A stretch of DNA of 64,000 nucleotides from Xylaria sp. FL1777 (lineage: Eukaryota; Ascomycota; Sordariomycetes; Xylariales; Xylariaceae), in the NCBI GenBank assembly GCA_022578965.1, contig MU400652.1, forward strand, positions 41,937-105,936, read 5' to 3'. The stretch's first letter is position 1. Every line of letters starts with the position of its first letter. Under the pieces are notes generated by a model. The model saw only the letters and a program-made list of their open reading frames with translations, had not been told where the DNA came from and did no database searches. Positions 20,299 to 33,128 of the stretch are shown here, in pieces. The translations under genes and the position numbers were made by a program.

Positions 20299-22070
20299 AT
20301 GCATCCTCCGCTCAGCATTTGCCTAGCCCTCGGGAGCCTAGTTCAATCATGTCTAGGCTCCTCCATCCCCCCTATAACACCCTGCTCGTCATTGACGGTG
20401 ACGCCTCCAGATGGTACATCGCTTATAAACGTCACGGCGACGGAGCGCTACAACGTCACATACCATGGCACCACGTACAATGGTGTAGCCGGCAGTGTGA
20501 ATATCTGCGACGTTGAGGTCTTCCTAACGCATGGCGATGCGGGTGACGCCGTCCGGTTTTCCATCTACCTTCCGCTCGAGGGGTGGAATGGTCGGTGGCA
20601 GGGCACTGGAGGCGGCGGTGTAAGTCCACTTGATAATGCTTCATTACCTTTGTAACGAGACCCTAATGAGACTTGTGGCTTGTAGTTCCTGGCAGGTGCG
20701 TTCGACCTCGAACTTGTGCCGGCCGTGACGAGCGGATACTCGGCTGGGGCGACAGACGCTGGAGTGAACCTGGCCGGCGACACGGACGTCTGGTATAACT
20801 CGACTCAGCTCGTCGAGAATTTTGGTGCGTCTTGACAAAAGCTGACACTCAAGGGCAATAAAAAAAAGGGCTGACTTGGCATGTCGTAGTGCACCTGTCT
20901 ATCCACGAAATGACGATCATTGGCAAGGAGTTATCCGAAAACTTTTACGGCAAGAAACCGGAGTATAGCTATTGGTTCGGATGTAGTGGTGGCGGACGCC
21001 AGGGCAGTATGTGCACACTGGAGTCATTTTTCCCCTTTCTAGTAGCCTGATGACTCCCAACATGTCTCGGGAGCATGCATCAGGGGTATAATATTCACCC
21101 AAAAGAGTAATTACTGACTCCAGTGATAATAGTGAGCGAGGCTCAGCGCTATCCAGAAGACTACGACGGCATCTTCGCGGGTGCCCCAGCGATCAACTGG
21201 GACAGACTTCTCGTGGGGGATTACTGGCCCCTTGCGGTGCAGAATCAAGGTGACGAGCCTGTCCCCCTATGCAAGCTAGGTGCTATAGGAAACGCGAGCA
21301 TCACTGCCTGCGACCTGCAGGATGGTGCTGCCGATGGGCTGCTCAGCAATCCGGTTAAGTGCAAATTCGATGCGATGAGTGTGGTGGGCATGGAAGTGCA
21401 ATGCGATGGCAACACTGCCACAACTATTACCCAGCGGGACGCAAGCGTGTGGAATAAAGTTCGGGATGGTTTCAAAGACGAAAACGGCAATTTCTTGTGG
21501 TACGGACTGCCAGCAGGAACGAATTATCAATCCCAGGCAATACAACCAGGCTTTGGTATCTCAAGACAATGGATCTCGGACTTTTTGCTACGGAGTCCGG
21601 GTCTCGACGTTAGCGACATAAAACAGGATGAGCTTGTGGATTTGTTCCATCAGTCAGTGTCTGGATTTGGTGATCTCTGGGGTACTAATAACCCCGACCT
21701 CTCGGCATACCGTGCACGTGGTGGCAAGATATTGACGTGGCATGGCTTGGCGGACGAGCTAATTTCTCCTTTGGCTACTCTGGATTACTGGCAACGGGTC
21801 GTCGACCTGGCTGGCGGAGAGGACAAGACGGACGAGTTCTACCGCGTCTTCCTGGCGCCTGGTCTGGGCCACTGTGGGAATGGTCCAGGACCTCAATTTC
21901 CAACGGACAATCTTGCGCCTCTCGTCGAATGGGTTGAGAATGGTAAAGCGCCCGAGACGATCTTGTTTTCTGGAAATGGGCAGTCGAGAAATATTTGTAA
22001 ATTCCCAAAAGAGCTGGAATATAGGGGAAACGGGAACGTGAGCGACGCGGCGAGCTGGAAGTGTGTATAA
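20299..22070 (+). CDS. Secreted tannase/feruloyl esterase family protein, 504 aa
   Basis: Four exons: 20299-20619, 20686-20824, 20890-21006 and 21133-22070. A signal peptide is evident ([17 protein letters not shown]). Family hallmarks (tannase/feruloyl esterase, PF07519 type): nucleophile Ser186 in GCSGGGRQG with adjacent Cys185, Asp400 in HGLADE, and His439-Cys440 in GLGHCG. This is the CS-D-HC arrangement in which a disulfide tethers the catalytic Ser and His. It hydrolyses esters of plant phenolic acids outside the cell; the exact substrate cannot be told. For intron 3 the acceptor at 21132 is preferred over the CAG at 21123, because it gives [17 protein letters not shown] as in the family, whereas the other adds three residues. 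Intron 3 is an introner-like element also found in the reductase gene at 33528. Confidence 0.88.
21007..21132 (+). mobile_element. Introner-like element copy A (intron 3 of the esterase gene)
   Basis: A 126-nt spliceosomal intron (GTATGT...TACTGAC...AATAG) about 94% identical to the intron at 34597-34723 in an unrelated gene (in the first 117-118 nt, six substitutions and one 1-nt indel). It contains an 11-bp perfect inverted repeat near its ends: CACTGGAGTCA (21016-21026) and TGACTCCAGTG (21115-21125). The CTGAC branch site is about 17 nt before the chosen AG. An internal CTCCC/GGGAG dyad adds folding potential. It splits an ATG codon as A|TG. Confidence 0.85.
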
Positions 22071-22348
22071 CTCTAGGAGATATCGTTAGATAACACGTAT
22101 TGTCAGATATGCGTTGTGCTATAATAAAAATGGAAAGCATGACTTATATTGTTTACATACGCTACAGCTCACAGTCTTAAAGTCCCTCTTTGCGCGTTAT
22201 ATGAAAAGGTTGGTTGGAATAGTATATAAAGTTCCGGAGTGATCATTATACTCTCTGAAATAATTCTGCCAAAGAAATAGAAGAAATAAGACATTAGTAC
22301 CCCTTGCTTGCTACCGCGCTGTCAAACACATATGTAGATGTGGTTCGG
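22071..22348. other. Short intergenic region between convergent genes
   Basis: 3' ends of the esterase and of the minus-strand gene at 22349-23384 face each other; no further gene is seen. Confidence 0.6.
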
Positions 22349-23384
22349 TTACGCTCCCTCGTTTGACAATGCAACAGCTCCTGGCTGACCCGATGCTGCT
22401 AGTAATTCAGCGTATTTACGCATAGTATCATCCATTGCATTCCCGGCATACAATGTTCCGAAGAGTTGTGCTGTCATCTCAGCGTGAGAGACAACTCCAA
22501 GGCGAAATGCGTCATACATAAGATCCAAAAGAGAGTGTTGGGCGATACCCCGGCGGACGCGCTCTGCGACGATAGGTAAGCATCACGAGTTATTGGATTG
22601 GTAGTGAATGTGTAATGCACGATTAAGAGTCCTAATGAAGGCGGCTCACTCACTTTTCATTGCAGGGTTCTTGCTCTTAAGCATGGTAATCTTATAGGTG
22701 ATGAGAGATGACTTCGGATACTTTGATCCCAGCCCAACCTTGTGCCCAAGACTTTCGATTGTGTAATTTATCATGTCACTTGTAAAGCTGAAGTATCTCT
22801 TAGGCACTATGTGATGATGATGTTAATAAGATTCATAATCAAAAGAAATCTGGGTCATTACCGTTTGGGTTGCTCTCCCTCTCATTCTCGTTCACGACTT
22901 TTAGACCAATAGTATTTGGGTCAACCTTCGCTCGGTCTAGAGTATCCCGGATAGCGTCATCGTTCTCTGAGACTATGTTCAGCATTTCTTCTCTCAACAG
23001 ATATAGCCAACGTAACATAAGACTACAGGAGATAAAGACGATTACTCATATATAGAAACGGACTTACTATACACAATGATGCCTTTCTCAAACCGAGCTT
23101 CTGCTGAATAGCACATGAGGAAGAAGACGTCAACAAAGCCTATTAGGCGAATCTTGCCTTCCCAGCGTTCTCCATTGATCAAGATCTCCCACGGGTGAAT
23201 ATCACTACTGATATTTCAGTGCTTTGAAGGGAAAACAAATGTGACAAATGAGTTGAGCCCGACGGCAGCGAGGTTGAAAGGGGAGAGGGGGACAGCTAAA
23301 GTCAAACACATACCAATCGCACTCCAACGACTTGTCTTGTATAGATCTATCAAATACCCTCAATACGCGATGGTATGATGCCAT
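22349..23384 (-). CDS. Five-exon fungal protein of unknown function (244 aa)
   Basis: Reconstructed from splice signals: 23384-23314, 23207-23073, 23022-22862, 22806-22654 and 22563-22349. It starts MASYHRVLRVFDRS and contains HPWEILINGERWEGKIRL, GFVDVFFLMCYSAEARFEK, LMLRWLYLLREEML, VPKRYFSFTSDMINYTIESL and RRGIAQHSLLDLMYDAF, ending NEGA. For exon 2 the strong GTAAGT donor at 23067 breaks the frame, while the weaker GTATAG at 23072 restores it. Either that donor is used or the gene carries a small lesion. All other junctions are in phase with GTATGT, GTAATG and GTGAGT donors. Protein-like composition throughout argues that it is a real gene. No family is recognised. Confidence 0.65.
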
Positions 23385-24162
23385 AGTGCTCTGTGATCAT
23401 TTACGAGACGCTCTCTGACTTTGAGCTGTCGAATCTGGAAGAAGAATTTCATCAGAAGAATGCCACAACAAGATATTTCTGTCTGCGCTGTGTCGTAGAG
23501 TCGATCACTCTTCAAACCAATTGTTGGAGATGGCCGTTAGAAATTCGAAGAGGGGGACCTCTGTAGCAGGACTTGCAAGGGTCCAATCTGCACGGCTTAG
23601 AGCTGAATGTCCATTTTGAGCATTCAATATTCTGACATGCATGGGCTCGCGCAAGGAAAGTAAGAGAGCCCATGATAACAGCCATCCATTCTGTGTACCA
23701 TACCCTTCCTAATTCTTTTTTCTTTTCCTTTTGAGAGTTCATGCATCTCACCGCCGCCCACCTGAATTGCCCATACAACGTTGGAGCAGATGCCGGCATT
23801 TGCAGAAAGCCTACCTATTCGTGATGATACGAGCTGAATGTGCATCGTCTGTCTACTAGGTAATCTGGCAGTAGCTGGGCAGCCCATGGCTGACGATCAT
23901 GGCGCTATATTGAAAATGGAAATTTGTAACTTCGATTGGCCACTTTGGCCTCTATCTGCATGTGTTCAGCTGGCATCTGCTTTGCTCCTATTACCTAAAT
24001 AGTTAGCTCAGATACGATCCGACAGAGCCGTACTCGGGACGCATTGAATCGATGTTTGCTACGAGTAAATAAAACCTCCTTATCCACATTTTGGCCTCGA
24101 GACACTAGCTTCCATGAACAGTAACAGTTGAAAGCTTTTTCCATCTCTATAAATGCGCAACG
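23385..24162. promoter_or_regulatory. Shared divergent upstream region, no gene seen
   Basis: Lies between the head-to-head genes at 22349-23384 and 24163-28860. Minus-strand frames at 23512-23887 show no recognisable protein features. TATAAATGC about 20 bp before 24163 is TATA-like. Confidence 0.4.
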
Positions 24163-27100
24163 ATGGATTACGTTAAGGCGCGAAAAGACGATATGATCAC
24201 TAGGTCGAGGGCCGCATTCGAGGTTGCCATAAGCCAAAATCCAGAGAAAATCCGGACGATTTTAAACTCCTTATTTGTGCCGGAATTTAAGCCCACCTTT
24301 GAGAGTGATTCAGAGGAAGATGAATCAGCGGTCGCTGCCTCCACGGAGTTCGACAGCGTTGACCTGCTGGCACCTTCATACTCGTCGGCCATTGCTGACC
24401 CTGGTGGCTTACAAAACCGCTACCCTTACCGTATGATTGATCTTGACACCAAAGAACTTGTTACACGACCAGAAATCGGCACACTGGGGCAGTACTGCAT
24501 CTTGTCACATAGCTGGAAGTTCCCAGAAGTCACTTTCAAGGATTTCTCCGCGGCAAAGTTGACGAGTCTCAAGAAAACGGTTGAGGCAGGGACGGTCGTC
24601 AATGTTACCCGACTAAGTGATGTCGATGCTACAAAGCGACGTTGTTGGTCCGACCTCGTCGAACAAGAAGAAGAGGTGAAGAAACTGGTTCATGAATCTG
24701 ACGCCTTATCCCAACTTGAAGGGATCAACGATGATACTATTATCGGAGAGCTGCTTCGACGTCTTAAAGACGTGCGTGAAGCGGAAAGTGGACCTAATGG
24801 CCAGGAAGGGGAAGAGAAAGCCAAAAGGGCCCATGCCGATGCCTTAGCGGCTCAGCAATACCAGAAGATGGAAGCAGGCGTCCTTACCGACTTGCTTGGA
24901 GATATTGGCCTTGACAAAGGCAGCATAAAGGCCGTTGTTGACGATGATATCAACGATGAGGGGCCACGACACTCAGACACTGCCGTAGAGAAGGCCTTAA
25001 AGATCCTCGAAGAACGCAGAGCCGCAAAATTGAGTCAAGCAAGCAACATTAAGTTTTTCAATCGATATGGGCATATTCGCAATGCGCTAGACAAGCTTGT
25101 CAATTCCGTGACCATGTGTAGGTCAATGATCAAGATTGAGCAATCGATCGAGCGGTGCAAGGAGGTGTTCGATAGTAATTGCTTTCCTAAAACGCAGAAG
25201 CGATACGTATGGATTGATACATGCTGTATCGACAAAGCCGATGATGGCGAATATGTCCGGAGCATATCCGCCATGGGCGACTGGTACAAGAACGCTGAGT
25301 TTTGCTTGGTTCACCTTGATAGCCCTAAGGATTTTGCTCAGGAATGGCTGGACGACTGGCAAATTTTCAGTCCCAAGGCTCATGAATGGCTGAAAGACTG
25401 GGCTATGTTCAACTTAACCGAGGTCACACCAAGACCCAACATTTCGACATATGAACAGATTCATAAATACAAGCCTCAGTGGTCGACAAGAGCTTGGACA
25501 CTTCAGGAGTTGGTTATGAGTAAGACGACTTTCTTCGTCAGCTCGTCCTGGACGCTATTAAGCCGGCCTGTTGAGAGGTTAGGTTATTGGTACTATCTGT
25601 GCCCCTTTATATCTCTCTACAATGACTTGGATACGGGGAATCCATTCAAATCTCTGCTCGACGATGAAGAAAATATAGCAGAGCTAGCGCGTGCGTTGGA
25701 TCAAGCAACTATCAAAGTAGGCATGAGCCTTTTATAGCCCTTTTTTCATTCCAAAACCCCTTTCAGATTGAAGTAGCTAATTTCGCTAACTTGATAATAA
25801 AACCAGCTGCCATATCTCGAGCCTGTAGAGACTCCTGTTGGTAAAGCACAAAGGCTAATCGCAGTGCTTGATGCGATGGACTTTCGCATTCGCGGTGACG
25901 TCGACCGCTACACGGCAAGGGCGTGGGTAACCCAGGCCGTTAATATCACCGCCTCGAGTTTGGGAAATGCCTGTACCAACTTAGTTGCTAAGATTTTGGA
26001 AGTTATCGAATCCAAGGCGAAGGTCTCGGCTGAAGTATACCAACCTTCAGACCCTACAACAATAAGGCATGTAATCGGAATTCTCCTGAAGTGTATCGTG
26101 ACACTGATAGAGAAACCTATCATGGACGACCGAAACTTTATCGCAGACTTTGGTAAGGTCCAAAACCTCGGGCTGTGGCAGCGGGGTCTCTCCAGAAGCA
26201 ACTTCTCAACCTCACAGTCAATGGCTCTCATGTGTCCAAGAGATGCAACTGAGGAAATTGATCGTGCTTACGGCCTCATGGGTATGCTCGGTGTCCGTTT
26301 TCCCACTTTCAAGGCCGAGGGCCTTACCAAGGCGCTCTCGCGTCTCCTAGATGAGGTCGTCATCACGTCAAATGACGTATCCGTCTTCAATTGGTCAGGA
26401 AAGCAATACGGAAGCCCCCTGCGTGGCAGAAGCCTATACCCGTCGCTACCAGAAGCATACGCACCCAGCCATGAAGAAACCCACAAAAAGGAGATGGAGA
26501 AAAGACTAGCCTCGCTTCTACAGATTGAACGATATGAGCGCTTGAATGATTTCGGTACGTATTTGTCTCAAGTGGATTTTAGACCTGGGCTTCTAACGGC
26601 GCCGAAGAGCAAATCCAAGGCATGCTTATAGGTATTCTTGACTTCATCAAAGGCCGAAAACTAAAGGACAATCGGTTACTTGTGAGTTGTTTCCATCTAT
26701 CTTACTGCGTCATCGCTTCAACATCCTCATGGGCTCGGTTTCTAATTACGAAATTGTAGTGGATTAGAGAGATACTTAGAGTCATGAAAAGGCGTGAATT
26801 CAAGTATTTGAAGCCACATATCCAAAATGTGAGCAAGATACTCAAGTATATTGAAACCAAGTTTCAGGACGCAGTCATGTCAAGTGCTGAAAAGGTACTC
26901 GGAGTGACACCAATCGGAGCTGGAGATACTTCATATCCAGTGGCACTTGATGCGCTTTCTTCTTCATTGAGTTCGCTTTCATCCCAGGTTAAGATTCCTT
27001 CTTTACAAAAAGATGTGCCATCTTTCAAGGCACCTACTTTTGGCTTGAAAAAGACAGGATCAGAAGCAACGACATCATCTGCCCTATCCAATCGGAGCAT

Positions 27101-28860
27101 TGGCAGATTTAAGGCTCCATCATTAAAGGGATTAGGGAGAAAGGATTCGGGGAATTCATCCTCTGCTGAATCACCCAGGGCAGACAATGTACCAGCTGCC
27201 TCAGCTAGCCCTAAATCGCCGCCACCCACCGCTCCCGAAAACGTCATGGATGAGACGAAGAGGTTGGAGCAGGAGAGAATGAAAGTTGTGAATTCACAAG
27301 TCCTTTCATACATTCGGAGTATCGAGAAAGCTGATTCCTCAAGCGGTGACCCGGCTACATTGGAACAACCATCGAAGTTACCAGATGAGCTGAGCAATGT
27401 TCTTGCTGATATCCCTGAGCGCAAGTTTAATAGGCCCACAATGGTACCAGACGATGTTGACACTATGATTTCGCCAAACCCAATTCTGGTCAAGAGTTCT
27501 GGGATCGAAGGTCTATTTGATATTCAGAGGGTCATCGTCACACTGCCCCAATCCGCAAAGCTTCGCCGTCAAGTGAAAAACGCTATCAGCCCAACTCAGC
27601 AGATAACTGGCTGGTGTAGCATTTCCACGGGCTTTGCAATGGTGTTTGTCAGTTTCTCCTGCCCGAAAAACATTCTTGAAAGGGAATTAGACGTTGTGCA
27701 GGCTGTAGAAGCAAAGGTTCTGAAACAGCAGGGAACCAGTCATGACGACGAAGATGGAGATGATGAGACGAGCGAAATTGATCAAGACAAGGCCACGAAG
27801 GCAAATGCGGATGCCGGTAATCCTACTAAACCAGAACTCAAGCGTCACGGCACGAGCAGACTGAAGAGCAGGCTAGCAATGATGGAGAAGGGAAATAATC
27901 AAGAAGGTAAGAGCAACGAAGAAGACGATCTAATGTCCGAAGAGGTAAAGCAGGAGGGCAAAAAAGTGAGTCGAATGATTAAATTCGTTCAACAACCAGC
28001 TCTATCACTTGTAGCTGGCGAATGGGTTCTTGCTCGTTTCTCAGGTATACCGGGAGCCAAGTGGTTCCTATGTCACCTTGAAATGGGCAGCACTGGAGGC
28101 GACTACTACGGCCACCGCATCGCTACCGACGAGATCAACTTCCGAAATGCTTCGCCCGAGCTCGGCTTAATGAAGTATTGGGAAAACTATATGATGCTCA
28201 AGAAGTATCGTCTTTGCAGCTTGATCCAAAAGCTTGTAGAGAGCAAAGAATGGGCTAATATGAAGGGTGAGTACAAGATGGAAAATCTCATATTGTATTT
28301 CATTTAAAATGATGTTCATTTCTATCCTGTCTGCTTCTACGGGATGTTCCGTTCTGAGTTTCAGCTGACACTTCGATAGTACGTATCTACTATAGATTCC
28401 TAGACACGCCATCAAGTGATTCCATATCGATTAGACATAAACAATTAGCAAGAATCGTAGCGTACTTAGGAGCCCTTTGCTGATGTCTTATTAATATTGA
28501 AAGACCGATATCGAACGAGACTTAGCCACCAAAATCACAGAAAAAGCCAATCAAGGTTTCGCGTCCAACAGTCCTGGTGATAAGAATACGGAGGAGGACG
28601 GCGATTCTGACTCGGACACTGGTGCTGACACAATTTCCAATGTGTTAAAGGACCTCGGTGGACTAGCTGTGACCATGGTTAGTGCAGGTATGGCTCAAAC
28701 TTTCTATGAGAGGTGGGCGAGCCGGCTAGAGAAGAGCCTTAATGCGGACGTTCTGAAGATGTTCCCTGTGCACATCCAGGCCGCTCTACAGAGTCTTGAT
28801 GACAATAGGGATTTGATGCCATCGATGTTTCATTCAGCAAAGAGACTACACATGTTCTAG
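24163..28860 (+). CDS. Large HET-like protein with a split HET domain (1438 aa)
   Basis: Six exons: 24163-25716, 25807-26554, 26608-26681, 26760-28266, 28380-28456 and 28504-28860; every junction keeps phase. HET-type motifs are YCILSHSW (111-118), YVWIDTCCIDKAD (348-360) and WSTRAWTLQELVM (440-452). Usually fewer than 100 residues separate the first two; here about 230 intervene, rich in Glu/Lys/Asp and probably helical (about 160-300). The following thousand residues have no known domain, with Ser/Pro-rich and acidic low-complexity parts (about 880-950 and 1150-1240, estimated) around folded-looking blocks. The third intron acceptor is again GAAG, as in the HET gene at 10373. Predicted role is non-self recognition or cell-death control, by HET homology only. 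Confidence 0.75.
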
Positions 28861-31029
28861 GGTCGAGTTGCCATAGCCCTTGTCTTCCGTACTTATGGAG
28901 GTCGAAACGGTAGTATGTATAGGATATACTTTTTTTAGGCTTCCTTTTTCTAGTTCTTATATTTTGTCCAATTACTGGTCTATGCCTATAACATAACTAC
29001 ATCTTGGAATCCGTTAACTTAGTGGCTAGGAATGAAGTCGCCTCATAGTACTAGACTAACACCCCCTTTTCCCCACCCCCTTTTCCATACCCCTTTTCCA
29101 TACCCCTTTTTCCCTACCCCTTTTTCCCTACCCCTTTTTTACACTCCCTCTGCTTCAAATCATCAAGAATAACTGTGATAGCACCATATGTGGCATGCTA
29201 TGACTTAGTATCTCTGCTTTTGACCTGTCCCCCTTCTCATTTATACTCTAACCCACACGACTTACAGTTCGACTGGCCGGGAAGCCACCATACACTAAAA
29301 CTTGGGAAGCGAATCACAGTCATCAGCTACGTCGCACCCTATCACATCTATTCATCTTCTATATCAATATATCTTCATATCAAAGCGCTGTAAGATCATA
29401 ATGAGAAGCATAGCCATGATTAATGCATAAGTCCCAAGGCTGAAAATGGCCACCTCACACGTAGTATCTCCCGAGCTAGTCGACGTACCATTCTGGATGC
29501 ACTCCCGCCGAAGAGCACCATCTAACGGCGTTTTTGGGGAATTATTGCCTTAACAGATAAGCGAACACTTATGTTAACCCCGCCTACGAAAATGTTTTCC
29601 CAGTTGCCTTATAAGATAGCCCAGATGAACTAATCCTTGTAGTCCTGCATAAGCGGAGACAACCGACACCGCCGTGGAGTTACATCGTGGCAGGGAACCC
29701 TCCTACCCCGCGCAGGCGTCGCTCGTTGTTGATCAAGTATCGCTACAGCACAAGGCAAAAGCTCACTTTGGTATTTTTCCCAGCTGACTCTCTTTGAGTC
29801 TTGAGGTCTATGGTCCGAGTTAGGCAATTTCTACGACTTACTAGTTACAATATAACATAGCTTACCGTAGGTACTTCTTATTGCTAGTCACCTTGTAGAT
29901 GCACTACATCTAGTAGTGCGTATCTTGTGTCTTTCACCCATGCCGAAGCGCATAATCTATCCGATTGGCATTCTTAGTGGTAGCGACCAGTATTCTCAAA
30001 ACAATACTTTGATGCCCATCGTTACTAAGACGGCGGAACTCGTTCGCTAAGTCCAATTTTCCTTCACTAAATCGCTGGTAACAAGGGTTCGCCAATTATT
30101 CTCGCATACCGGTCGGCAGGATGATAATCCTGTATGTATAATAGCGCCACGCTAGGGCTTGTACCGGCAGGGGGTTTTTTGTAAGGAAGTTTTCGATATT
30201 AGGTAGGTAGGTAGCTATGATTGTGAAGGCATAGCGTGTCTTTATTGCATTGGATCCAATTTGTGTAACTAAGTGTCTATACGAAAGGCAAGGAAAACAG
30301 ATAATATAAGAATAAATAGGTTGAAGAGCCTAAGGGGTAAAGCTCATTAGTCGTATAAATATGAGACGAATAGGGATGAAGGTAACCCTGGGTTACGGCA
30401 TTGATAAATATTTTGTTAAGGAATTAATAGCTAAGTATAGCAGTACATTTTAGATCATGGTATTTGGTAAATACTTGTTTCGTTACCGAAATCCCTTTCC
30501 TTCACCGGGGTGTAGCCTCCTTACCGGGATTATCAACCTATAAGTACATCGTTGACCCCGCAGCTTATTCTGTAGGTATAAGAACAGCAGATCTGAGCGC
30601 CAGCTGTCTGTGCTTATGCCGCCTATAGATATTGCTAGAATGGTTCAAATAGAACTTCTCCTACTAGATCGTAATCATCATAATTTCTAGAATGGTGGTG
30701 CAATTTCGTCGGGCCGTGGGGTTGTCATCTCCGAGTATTATTTTAAATAAGCACCCCTCGAAGACATTCTCTTTCGTGAGAATGCTTCGTGGAGCGGGAA
30801 TGTAGAATGTCATCCCTACATGTAGGGCTCATTAGCACCCCTGCTATTACCATGTGAAATCAGCCCCATCAGCTTTGCATGTATCAGGTATACTGCCTGG
30901 GTTATTCCGTGTCCTTAGCGCCCGATTTCCTTTAAAGAGACCCGCGCTGGCTTGTTTCTACCCACTCTTGGTGTTGCCATTGTCCGTCTCCCAAGTTGTC
31001 TCTTAATAATAACTACAACCAAACTCGTC
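28861..31029. other. 2.2-kb intergenic region
   Basis: No gene supported. It holds a C/T-rich minisatellite (29061-29140), a hairpin GCACTAC...GTAGTGC at about 29901-29920, a GGTAGGTAGGTAG run near 30203 and a perfect palindrome CCCTACATGTAGGG at about 30813-30826. The last part is the upstream region of the next HET gene. Confidence 0.5.
29061..29140. repeat. C/T-rich minisatellite, about 13-14-bp units
   Basis: Five to six degenerate units of the form ACCCCTTTTCCMT, with variants ending CAT, CCT and CCC. Confidence 0.8.
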
Positions 31030-33128
31030 ATGTTCACATGGCATCATAAGTCACTAGATCCATGCCACTGTCGACCCTGGCATAGAGACTGTGATCCTTC
31101 AACATGCTCACAAGCAAAGTTCGATTCCGAAAATGTGACGTCTATTTCTCTCAAAACTTTTCGGAGGAGCGGCGAGCAAGGCTGCCCAACCTGTGCTATC
31201 ATTACAAGTGCTTTTGATATCCCAGAAATTAGAAAGATATGGCAGCAATCTATCGAGCCTGCCCTCCGAGCTCAGCGCGCTGGAGTGATTAGTAAGATGC
31301 GGGAGGACGAAGAAGAGATACTAATAGAACTTATGCTCTCCGACCACGGACCAGACCGGCGAATATTGCGAACGCGCGGATCTGAAGTTTCTAATGATTG
31401 GAGACACTTCAACTTCTGGCGCGAGAACTCTAGTAAGAACTACAAAACTGCCTGGGTAGAGATATGCATTATCGTCATTGAACTCAACTCGTGACAGACC
31501 GGCAAAATGAGCGCTGTGGAGCTTTTCCGGCGCTTGACTATCAACCTGGAGAGCGAACGGACTCACCACGAACTATGGAACATTTGCGGAACTGGATTAA
31601 ATTCTGCAACGAGAATCACAATTGCTGCTCAAGTGATGACCCAGTTCTCCCGACACGTGTTGTCGATGTCACGGTAAAATCAGAGTTGCGAATTCGCCGG
31701 TGTGTGGAGTATGTTAAACTAATCGATTTTAAATAGGATAACCATGTTCGGGTTTACGAAGCTCAGGGCAGACCGGGCCGATATACAACCCTTAGCCATA
31801 GATGGGGCACCAGCGAGACATTCAAATTAACTAGGCTCAACATGGCCCTCATGACTAATAGTATTCCTTGGGAATCAATTCCAAAGTTATATCAAGAATC
31901 TATAGAGCTAACACGGCTCCTCGGCATCGAATACATATGGATTGATAGCCTTTGTATCATCCAAGACGATGCAGATGATTGGGAGAGGGAGGCTGGAACA
32001 ATGAAGGCTGTATATGGGAACTCGTATTTGAACATTGCTGCCACTCACGCCATCGACTCGCACATAGGCCTGTTCAAGTCGAGTCGCCTAGGCGCGGACT
32101 ATCCTGCTCAAATAATACCTCGAGATCCCAAGATACAGATCCGACCCCAACCCCACCTAACTCATAGACACTTCGGCAGCAACTACGTCTACTATCCCCC
32201 CGATTGTCCTCTCATGGAGCGCGGCTGGGTCTTGCAAGAACGCATTCTATCACCACGAATAGTGCACTACGACGGAGACGAGATAAAATGGGAATGCCAG
32301 GCCGTGGCCGATTGTCAATGTGGCGGCCTAGTGGTAATAGCGAATTTCAAACGGGAGTTCCACGGAGGCTTGAAGCCCGGCGGAAACCCGCTCCCGTACC
32401 AGTGGATGCGTATCAGTGAGAGGTACTCTGGTCTGAAGTTCACATATAGCAGCGATCGTTTAATTGCGCTGGCTGGCGTCGCCGAGCTAGGTGTCCAATC
32501 TGGAAAAGGGGGTAAATACCTCGCCGGACTTTGGGAGCGCAGCCTTGCCCACCAGCTATGTTGGAAGATCATCGAAACGCACAAACGCCCTGACGTTTAC
32601 CTCGCTCCTAGCTGGTCGTGGATTTCCGTTTTCGGGACGGTGAGGTATTCAAATCGCATGGATTTCTCTTCAAGGTGCTCAAACATCGATGTCAAGATTA
32701 CGGAAGTGAGTTGCTTGAGTGCAGAAGGAGCCATTCCCACCCCCAGTACCAGCCCTATTATGGGATTTATACGACTCGAGGGGCGAGGGCTGAAGATGCG
32801 GGCAGAACTCATAGACCCTGGTACCCAGTCAGTGCCGCCGATTTACTCTTTGAAAGCAGACGGTGACGGGGAAGGGCTCAGCTTTAGATTTCAAACGGAC
32901 TACGTAATGGCTCGACAAGAAGCTGGTGCTATTACCGAGGTATTTTTATTATTCTGGGGCTGTATGTGGCCTAGCGAAGACGTTTTCCTTATCCTCAAAC
33001 CAATGCCAGCCGAGAGCTGCAAGTTTGAAAGAATTGGGATAATGCACATTCCGCAGGGCAGTGAAGCGAAAGAAGTAGGACAGATACTGGGACTTTGCAA
33101 GAAGGAGGGAAATATCGTCATAGTATAG
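31030..33128 (+). CDS. HET-domain protein with N-terminal Cys cluster (656 aa)
   Basis: Three exons, 31030-31432, 31498-31673 and 31737-33128. Intron 1 uses GTAAGA with ACAG and intron 2 uses GTAAAA with AATAG; both restore phase. HET motifs are YTTLSHRWG (209-217), YIWIDSLCIIQDD (259-271) with DWEREAGTMKAVYGNSYLNIAATHA-like sequence after it, and MERGWVLQERILSPRIVHY. The first 60 residues carry a Cys/His cluster (CHC at 12-14, C21, C26, C52, C55), common in this HET subclass and possibly metal-binding. No extra C-terminal domain. A typical stand-alone HET protein of the largest Pezizomycotina subfamily. The start at 31030 is chosen because the frame upstream to 30952 is less conserved-looking. 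Confidence 0.85.

Noticed and set aside
20917..21102. Similar small minus/plus-strand open frames at 20917-21102 and 34627-34851 (both starting MGEYY and sharing ACSRDMLGV)
   Set aside because: They are antisense readings of the two introner copies; the shared peptide reflects intron similarity, not a protein family.
25717..25806. Interpreting the HET region 24163-28860 as four separate genes
   Set aside because: All five gaps have matching GT donors, branch sites and AG acceptors that preserve phase, so one spliced gene is more economical.
31110..31140. tRNA B-box-like string AGTTCGATTCC
   Set aside because: It lies inside the HET coding exon; no A box or cloverleaf can be formed around it.
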